The notes beneath the pieces were generated by a model. The model did no database searches. It was not told where the DNA came from and worked only from the letters and a program-made list of their open reading frames with translations. From NCBI GenBank assembly GCA_037952775.1, contig JBANAY010000003.1, forward strand, positions 16,306,001 to 16,370,000: a DNA stretch of 64,000 bases. The letters run 5' to 3'. The DNA is from Clonostachys chloroleuca (taxonomy: Eukaryota; Ascomycota; Sordariomycetes; Hypocreales; Bionectriaceae). A program made the position numbers and the translations under genes. Shown in pieces: positions 55,717 to 64,000 of the stretch (its first letter is position 1; the number at the start of each line of letters is the position of its first letter).

Positions 55717-57302
55717 ATGGGTTCTATAAAGGCAAACAACGCAGAAGAATGGATCGAAGAGACCTCGGCGGAGAAGCCCGAGGAGGAGAGAGCACTTGTC
55801 CGTCGTATTGACTTGCTTCTCATGCCGATTTTGTGGGTGATGTTTCTGTTTTCATACGCTGATCGGACCAGGTGAGTTTCTCCATCTTCAACTTATTCAA
55901 GGCTAACTGTTATAAGTATTGGTAATGCAAAAGTTGCGGGCATGATGGACGATCTTCGTCTCACATCGAATGAATACTCGATGGCGCTCGTGATATTTTT
56001 CATTTCATATGTTGTCTTCGAAATTCCGAGCAATCTCATCCTCGCCAAGACACGTCCATCAATTTATCTTCCTACAATTATGGTCTTGTGGGGAGTTGTA
56101 ACCTGCTGCATGGCCGCCGTCCAAAGTTACAAAGCCCTGCTTATTGTTCGCTTTATTCTTGGTCTGCTGGAGGCAGGATTTGCCCCTGGTGTGATGCTCT
56201 TACTTTCCTCTTGGTACAAGAGGGCTGAGCTAGCGAAACGCTTCTCCATATTCTATTCTGCAGCTGTACTCTCGGGGGCGTTCGGAGGCATCGTGGCTGG
56301 TGCTATAACGGGAAGTCTCCATGGCGCTCGCGGTATGACCGGATGGCAATGGCTTTTTGTACGTTATATCCATCAAGGAACATTGAAGCAGCTCTAACAT
56401 CCCAACGTCTAGCTTGTTGAGGGTGCAGCAACAGTTGCTTGCGCGGTTATCGGAGCTTTTGTCCTTCCCGACTACCCCGCAACCACGAGACAACTTTCTC
56501 GGCGCCAAAGGGAGCTCGCCCTCCAGCGACTAAAGGCTGATAACAGCACATGCAGGGCGGAAGACAGTCCGCCTCTTACTGCTTTACAAGCGGTGCGGAC
56601 CTCGCTGACAGACTGGAGAACCTGGATTTTGACAGTAGGATATATGGTAAGTGAATAAATCTATCCAATGTGCAGCATGTGTAATTGATTTTTGGTTGAT
56701 TAGGCCCTAGGAGGATCGGCAACAATGTACTATTTTTACCCGACGCTTGTGGCAGGTTTGGGTTATACTTCGCACATGGCGCAATACAGTGAGTTCTTGT
56801 CCCAGTTAGTTAAGAGCTTGGAACTTTGTCTGATACGAAACATCCAGTGGTTGTTCCTATTTACAGCGTGGCTTTTGTAGCCGTTCTAACCACCGGGTAC
56901 TTCAACGACAAGTATCCCAACTTCCGTGGCCTTGTCATTGCCGCCTGGTTAGCGGTATCCATGACATGCAGCATCATTGTGTGCGCTGTATACAATTATA
57001 CTGCGCGTTATGTGTTACTTATATTCATGGCGTCTGGCCTCATGTCTGGAAATGCTCTATCCCTAGCCTATGCTTCATCAACATTTGCACCCACACGGCA
57101 AGAAACCAAGGCAGTCAGTCTAGCCTTCCTCAACAGTCTGGGAAACCTATCCCAGATATACGGCGCATACCTCTTCCCTGCTCATGATGCTCCGGAGTAT
57201 CTCATGGGGTTCGGTGTCATTTCTGGTTTATGCGCGGTGTGCGTGGTACTTTATTCGGTGGCTCATGCACTTATCCGCCGATATCCGGCGAAGAGTGGCT
57301 AA
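55717..57302 (+). CDS. MFS permease, anion:cation symporter family (Dal5/TNA1-like, 5 exons)
   Basis: Exons are 55717-55871, 55917-56358, 56413-56646, 56704-56788 and 56848-57302, giving 456 aa. The first intron is 45 nt and ends TAAG, joining YADRTS to IGNAKVAGM, the hallmark ACS-family motif after helix 1. SYVVFEIPSNLILAKTRPS, GLLEAGFAPGVMLLLSSWY and GWQWLFLVEGAATV are also typical. About 12 helices are expected. Allantoate, nicotinate, pantothenate and other small organic anions are known substrates of this family; which applies here is unknown. Divergence from a DAO-type oxidase suggests import of its substrate. The loop after helix 6 is normal, but the C-terminus is short (RRYPAKSG). Confidence 0.9.
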
Positions 57303-60300
57303 GGCACAGGCGGAAGAAACTTCTAGGTTAAGAACCTATGGTGTGGCATTGGTTGGTCCACCTAACCACTCAGCAAAGACATTTGATTATGTTGAGCTCT
57401 TCTGAACTCAGGCAATTGCGCCGGAGGTTTGCCGATTATTATTTTAGTTAATATTCTTATATAAAATATAAAGAAAAGTAGCCTGCTTAATAATTTAGCC
57501 TGCTTAATAGTAGATTATATTATTATACTTTATATTATCTAAGATTATTATATTAGTTAACTAGTTATAATATAAGTTTGAGTAAAGAGTAACCTATTAA
57601 CTTTGATTAATTTATAGGAATTAATAGTTAACTGAGGTAAATTTATATTTAGCTATATTTCGAGTTTATTTAGTTTAATATATTATTACTATAAAATATA
57701 TACTAAGAGAGATAATATTCTACTTATTTATCTATAATCTGGAAATATACTAGTTTCTTAACCTAGGTGTTGAATTGAGAGACTATAGCCACTATAAGTT
57801 AGTGACCGTATCGCTATAAGTTAGCGGTTGCAACCACTAACCTCTAGCGGTCGCAACCACTAACTGTTAGCGATCGCTATCCCCTGTAACAGCTAGCCAA
57901 TAGCGATTGAGACCGCTATCCGATAGCGACTACGATCACGAGCCAATAGCGGTTGCAGCCACTGTGGGTCAGTGGCTACAGGCCGCTATGACCGCTACGG
58001 CTTAGCAGGCTCCAGTTCCTCTTTAGGGCTAGGAGCGTCAGCAGCGTTATTTATAGGTTATTAGGCTATATTAGCCTAAATAAGGGTCTAGAAAATTCAG
58101 GAAAAAAATCTGAGTAACTTCTAGTAGCCTAACCTATACCCAAGCTACCCTATAACCAACCTACCCTAGACTAGACCTTAGATCTTAGATATCTCTTTCA
58201 GCTTTAAAGATAAGATATCTAATATCTATACTTAACTGATCAGCTTAACTAGCTCTTTCAGATAAAAGTGGGTCTTAAAAAGGTTATATATATCTATCTT
58301 ATGGTTTGGTAGTTGTGAGTCGATTTTTTAGATTTCCTATAGTAATGAATTTTGCGGAAAATCAAAAGTGGCCCGGGAAGCTGCTGTAGCGGGTTTTAGA
58401 GTAGTTTTTAGTCGGTAGACCTATGAGAGAAATTGGTATATTTTTCCGGTTCCTCTCACCAAAATAAGATCCTTTTGCGCTATAAAATGCACTATAAACC
58501 GACTTTCTAGTGTGAAGTTTGACTAAGTTATAGAGGAGTGTTCGCTATAAGTTAGAAGCTAAAATTTCTACTGCTGCTAGTTATAGCGGTCTCAAGGCCT
58601 AATACACCTTGTAGGCCACTGTAATTTCAACACTAGGGATATTATTAGTTAAATTCCTAAACTTAACTACTATATAGCTTTATATCTTATAATTTTATAT
58701 TCTTTTTACTATTAGTAGTAATTTATTAAGTATAAAGTATTCTAGATAAAAGTAATAAGAGTATATATAGTTTCTCCTTTAGTTAGTAGGGTATACTCTA
58801 TACTAGAATATTTAAGTCCAGCTAGTTACCTACTTAAAATAAAATAAAAATTTTTTACTCTAAACTTATTTTTTATTTTTAAAATTATAATTTTTAACTT
58901 ATTATTCTATAGCTAATTTAGCTTATATAATAATCTAGATAGTTTTATTTAATTAATTAATTATAGAAAGCTCTAACTAAATACTAAATATATATATATT
59001 TAATTATAATTATTAGTTTTAACTATCTAGTTTAATTATAAATCCTCCTTTTAACTAATACTAATATTATAATTATAAATCTATTTAGTTTTATAGTTAT
59101 AGTATTATTAGTTAGAAATTTCTACTAGTACTTATATAGTAGTTTTATCTAGATTTAATCTTTAAAGTAAGAAAATCTATTTAATTAATTACTATTTAGT
59201 CTTTAGATAACTATATACTAAGAAGAAAGTACTTCTATATTATTAAAGTATAAAGAACCTGGATATACCTAGTAGGAATCTCAGACTATCTATTATTCTA
59301 CCTATAAACCCTTCTTCTAGCTATAAGGGGATCTTTTATAGATTATTAATCTATAGAAAAGAACCTTATTACTTATACTTATCAAGGACTCAAGCCTAGT
59401 AGGAGACTAGGCTAGGTCTGATAAGAGATAACTGCAGTAAGTAAGATCTCTAACTAGTATACTACAGTACTATATAAGGGGAAAAGAGAGTTATAGGAAG
59501 GAATCTACTCTCTTCCTCCCTAAGAATATAAACTCTAAAGTAGATATCTATCTGTAGCTACTATAGAGCTAGTTTATTATAATTTATATTCTTTATAATA
59601 AACTTTAATATACTAGGAACCTCTAACTATAGAGAAATAATACTAGTATCCAGCTTGAACTCTTCCTTACCTACTGGAGAACTCTATATAGAAATAGTAG
59701 ATCTTTAGAATAGAGTTAATACTTAGATTAAGTAACTATAGATATAATAAACTAATATAAAATTATTATTTAAAAGATTTCTATAAATATAAATCTAGTT
59801 CTAATCCTAGGCTATTTAGAACTAGCTATTAGTTTCTCTATTACCCTATCTACTATCTAGGGTTTTCCCTATAGTACTAATAATTAGAAAATAGTTAGTA
59901 ATAGGGGAATTATATAATAGTAAAAAGGATCTATTCCTAGTATAGAAGAAATATATAGAATATATTCTTAAAGCAGATTATTTCTTTATTAATAATAATA
60001 AGAACTAGTTTAAATATATTTAGAGTACTCTTTTATAGAAAGTATAAGAGAAATTTATAGCTTACTATAAAAATAAAGAGCTATACTATATATATTAGCT
60101 ATATAACTTCTTAGCCTATATAGAGTTAATATTTTCTAATTTATATTAATAGTAGATAGCTTTAGGAGAACTAAAGTAGATAACTTAAGAACCTAATAAA
60201 GTATTTATAATCTTCTATATATATTTTAAATAGAAGATAATAATAGTAGGGGGAATATATTAGAATAATACTATATAACTTTTATAATTATATTACTATC

Positions 60301-60507
60301 TGAATAAGTAACTATATAGACTCTATATTAGTAGGAGGATATTCTAAATTAACTTTATCTTAGTAATAATCTAGATCTAGGAAATTATAATTAATACTGA
60401 ATTATTTAATTTAGATATATTATATTAAGAGCAGAGAGAGCTAGTAAGATATTAGGATAAGAGGTATTAAAATAATAAGGGAGATATATTAATAATAGGG
60501 ATAAATT
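57303..60507. repeat. AT-rich RIP-degraded compartment
   Basis: A sharp drop in GC from about 57430. The sequence is nearly all TA/AA/TT words with TAA and TAG everywhere and few CA or TG dinucleotides, the residue of C-to-T mutation at CpA. A TATA-like CTATATAAGG at about 59471 with following leader-like sequence may mark an old LTR element. No gene is readable. A GC-richer repeat island sits at 57780-58010. Confidence 0.8.
57780..58010. repeat. GC-richer repeat island inside RIP compartment
   Basis: Short related units recur: TAGCGGTTGCAACCACTAAC at 57832, TAGCGGTCGCAACCACTAAC at 57845 and then TTAGCGATCGCTAT, AATAGCGATTGAGACCGCTAT and AATAGCGGTTGCAGCCAC. Many are self-complementary (AGCGATCGCT is a perfect palindrome). 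CpG and CpA remain, unlike the surroundings. Confidence 0.7.
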
Positions 60508-63500
60508 GTTACGAATTTGACTAATATGCACCGTTATATATAGACCCTACTTTTTCTCTCTAATTACACCTGGATTATTCAGATCTTATAATAATCCTCA
60601 TAATCTTCGAATCCAGATTATTACTAAGTATTAATAATCCCCTAGTATATATATATATTTATTTCACTAGGTAGAATACTCTTTCAGACAGTTATTAATA
60701 ATATCATCTATATATCTATTATTACTAGCTCTATAATACTTATATATTAATAGTAACTTATATTATACAGCCTAAGATAACCTGATTATACTACTCAGAA
60801 TAATACTCTAATTAGTTTAACCCTGACCTACTCTAGACCCCGTTCAGTATAAGTTATCCAACCGTTATATATTAATAACTCTTATTCAGCTAATTACCTT
60901 ATCTTAATCGCTATATAATAATAAAGAAGATATTATAGCTGCTATAGTACCCTAAGCCTAGCAATAGTATACTCCTGCTGCTAATAATAACCTACCTGCT
61001 CTAACTATCGAGGATAATACTATAGATAAGGATAGTAATAATAGTAGCGAGGATAATAATAACTATACTAAGGAAATACAGCTCTTATAAGACTAAGTTA
61101 ACTAGCTTAATATATACCTTACGGATACCTGCTAGGAGTTAGCTAATATAATAAATCTTATAGTACAGCAAGCTGCTATAAATACTAACCTTTATACTTA
61201 GGCTGTAACTATAGTTTAAGAAAGAGAGCTAGGATAACTACTTAAGCTACTACTACCTGAGATATTTAATAGAACCTAAGATAAACTTTAGGGATTTATA
61301 ACCTAACTCTAAGTATACTTTAACTACTTTCCTATTATACTTAATACTAGCAAAAGGAAGGTTATATATACCTACTTATAACTCAAGGGAGTTATACTCA
61401 ACTAGTTTAAGCCTATTATAAGGGAATACCTCAGTAGATAAGGAAGCTAACGAACTATTAATATTATAATAAGTTTTAATTACTTTATAGAAGTTCTTAA
61501 GTAAACCTTTAGTATTTAAGATAAGAAGTATAAAGCAGAATATAAGATTAATATACTTACCCAGAAAGGATTATATTTAACCTTTAGTACTTACTACCTC
61601 CAGCTACTAGCTAAGACTAGATAGAATAAGGAATATACTATATCTTACTACTTTAATTAACTTAAGAAGGAAGTTTAAGAAGAGCTATATAAAGAAAATA
61701 GATTAAAAAGTATTTATAAATATATAACTATAGCTATAAGAATTAATAACTAGTAATATTATTAGTAAACCCGTAATAGGAAAATAACTTATTTTGCTAA
61801 TACTGGAAAGCTATAATAATAGTATACTACAGCCTCTGGGATATATACAGGACCTATAGAGCTAGGAGCTATAGAGAAATACAAATACTATAACTATAAT
61901 AAGGTTAGATATATTTTATCCTAATATCCAGAACCTAAGAAAGATAAGAAAAAAGATTAAAAACCTACTAAAGATAGTAAGAAGTAATTAGGAGTAATTA
62001 GGAAAACTAATACTAAAGTTTTAGGAATAATATATAAGATTAACTAAGGAGAAACTCCTATAACTATTATAATCCCTAAGTATCCTCTAAAAGATATACC
62101 TATTTTTTAAGAAGTACTAGAACCTGAGGAGTATATAAAACTTAGTATAGCTAGGAAATAATAAGAAGAAATCTAATAGATCTTCTAAGAGCTTAAGGAA
62201 AAGCTTAAATAAGGGGAACTAGTCCTAGGGTTTAGACTACCTACTAAATATAAATATATATTCTGCTATACTAATAGAGTTATTCTATAAAACTCTACTG
62301 AAAAAGAATAATATTAGCAGATAAGAATAGAAATTAAAGCTGAATATAGTAAGCTCTATATATATTATTAAAAAAGGATATAGGAATAATATCCAGATAT
62401 ATTAGAAGAACTAGTTATTTTTAGGAATAATACTATTAGTACTATATAGCTTAGTAATAGTATATATAAGATACTAATCTGTATAAAAATAATATAGATA
62501 TATAACTACCCTCTGGAATTATAGATAACCTATTATAATAACTAATACTAAGTATATTAGATAGAGAAGGCTAAGAATAATTTCTTTCTATACTCTAATA
62601 GAAGAATACCTAATAAATATACTATAGAATAAATATAATAATTTATATATTAATAATAGGGTATAAAGTAATATACTATCTTTAAGGAAGACTTAGAAGA
62701 ATACCCTGAAGAATATACCTATAGCAAACTACCGGTAGAATTATATACTGAACTAAGATATAAGGTTTATAAGAAGGCTAAAATCAAATTATAGTATAAG
62801 AATAAGGACCTCGAAGACTAAGTAACAGCTAAATATAATAGTTAAATTAAATAATACTATAACTGGAAGTATAGGAACTACCTGGAAGCTAAAATAATAG
62901 CCCTAGAACTAGCTAAATATAGTAATAATAATATAAACCCTGCTAAAATATATCTACAGTAGTATTAGCTATAAGAAGAAGAAATAAAATAATACTGCGA
63001 ATAAGATATACTATCTCTAACAGATAGTAGGGAAAGTAGTAATATAGAAGAATAAGAAATTACCTCTACTAATAAAAAAGAATAGGATAAAGCCTACTCT
63101 AATAATAGGATATCTATAATAATTAGTAAATTAAATAATTAGAAAAAGAAATATAAATAATTTATCCTTAGTTCTATAAATAAACTAAGAACCCTTATAG
63201 ATATCCTAAAATAAGTACTTAAGAATAAAGAAGAATAAGAATAGCTCGAATAATAAGTTAACTAGGTAAAAAATAATATAAACTATCTATAACAGGGCTA
63301 TAGTATAGTAAAATAATATTAAATCAGAAGACCCTAGGAGCTATAGAGGGAGGAAATTCAATTAATATTATTATAGATATTAAGATTGAGGGATACCAGC
63401 TTATAGTATAGATAGACTATAGAGTATTATATAACTATATCTTACTAATAGTAATTAACTAACTCTACTTACTATAGAGGATAAAGAAAAAGTCCTATAA

Positions 63501-64000
63501 TATTATAACTCCAGATAGAATATTATTTAAGTATAATAATAGAATTATTAACTCTAAGACTAATTATCTTATAACTAAAATCTAAGGGAAAGAATTTAAT
63601 ATTATATATAACTTAGTACTATTAAATTCCTATAATATTATATTAGAATTACTATAGCTATAAGATATAAACCTACTAATAAACTAGTTTACTAGCTGTA
63701 TAGAGTAGAGGGATACTCTTATAAACCTATATTAGGATTAATAGAAATTAAAATTTTATTAGATATTAGAAGAATATAATAATTCCTTAATAACTAAAAG
63801 TACTACTATAAAAACCTAAAGTAATAACTTATAATAATAAGTAGATATAGTAGTTATAGCTTTAATAGTACTATAACCTAATATACTAAAGAATCTATCC
63901 TACTAAGAATTATAATAAATAAAATAAATCTTAGGCTAAATATAAAAATTAGAATAACCCCTAGAAATAGATTTTATTAATTAGATATATATAATAAATT
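60508..64000 (+). mobile_element. RIP-degraded Gypsy-type LTR retrotransposon (truncated by window edge)
   Basis: An LTR-like start TGTTACGAATTTGACTAATA is at 60508. Around 61245-61950 the plus strand, read through many TAG/TAA codons, shows a gag order typical of fungal Ty3/Gypsy elements: the segment around LPEIFN, then VYFNYFPIILNTSKRKVIY, KPIIREYLS and LTFSTYYLQLLAKTR. At about 61880-61935 the zinc-knuckle spacing is kept but the Cys and His ligands are all Tyr, as C-to-T change in TGY/CAY codons predicts. At about 63340-63750 an aspartic-protease-like segment retains IDY and VLYNYI, then YNIITPDRILF. Reverse transcriptase and integrase would lie beyond the right edge. Stops are almost all TAA/TAG, from CAA, CAG and TGG. 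Confidence 0.75.

Noticed and set aside
1..64000. CRISPR array, rRNA, tRNA or bacterial operon signals
   Set aside because: Splicing and gene families are fungal nuclear; repeats seen lack regular spacers, and no cloverleaf or rRNA segment was recognised by eye.

Overview
The window is nuclear DNA of a filamentous ascomycete (Pezizomycotina). Genes carry short 50-100 nt introns with GTRNGT-type donors and CTNAC branch sites. The families are typical of moulds: Zn(II)2Cys6 regulators, LysM/CBM18 chitinase, F-box and ankyrin proteins, APC/POT/MFS permeases and facA-type acetyl-CoA synthetase. The right end is an AT-rich block with CpA/TpG depletion, the signature of repeat-induced point mutation (RIP). 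I cannot fix the genus; a Sordariomycete is likely.

Layout. 0.25-9.5 kb: a catabolic-looking group of aldehyde dehydrogenase, acyl-CoA dehydrogenase and PRISE-type enone reductase (all minus), then a divergent Baeyer-Villiger-type flavin monooxygenase (plus). 11.7-23.5 kb: a core-genome-like stretch on the plus strand, with a large Zn2Cys6 regulator, an F-box protein, a secreted beta-propeller phytase-like protein with an EGF-like insert, and acetyl-CoA synthetase. 24-30 kb: an accessory island with a segmental duplication carrying a DUF7924-like gene (one intact copy, one decayed, one small inverted relic) and dispersed GC-rich repeats. 31-39 kb: an F-box/DUF6546-like protein, a peptide (POT) transporter and a methionine-permease-like APC transporter. 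39.4-47.2 kb: an ankyrin protein, a secreted Ser/Thr-rich protein with a CBM-like domain, and a LysM-CBM18-GH18 chitinase. 49-57.3 kb: a truncated D-amino-acid-oxidase relic, a Zn2Cys6 regulator, a DAO-family FAD oxidoreductase and a divergent ACS-family MFS permease. Their shared promoter holds phased CGG-N6-CCG sites. 57.4-64 kb: a RIP-degraded compartment with a Gypsy-type LTR retrotransposon relic running off the right edge.

Several otherwise intact genes are each broken by a single missing or extra base, mostly at short homopolymers. Either these loci are decaying or the assembly has residual indel errors; gene models here should be read with that in mind. Exon boundaries were read by eye from splice consensus and checked only for reading-frame closure.
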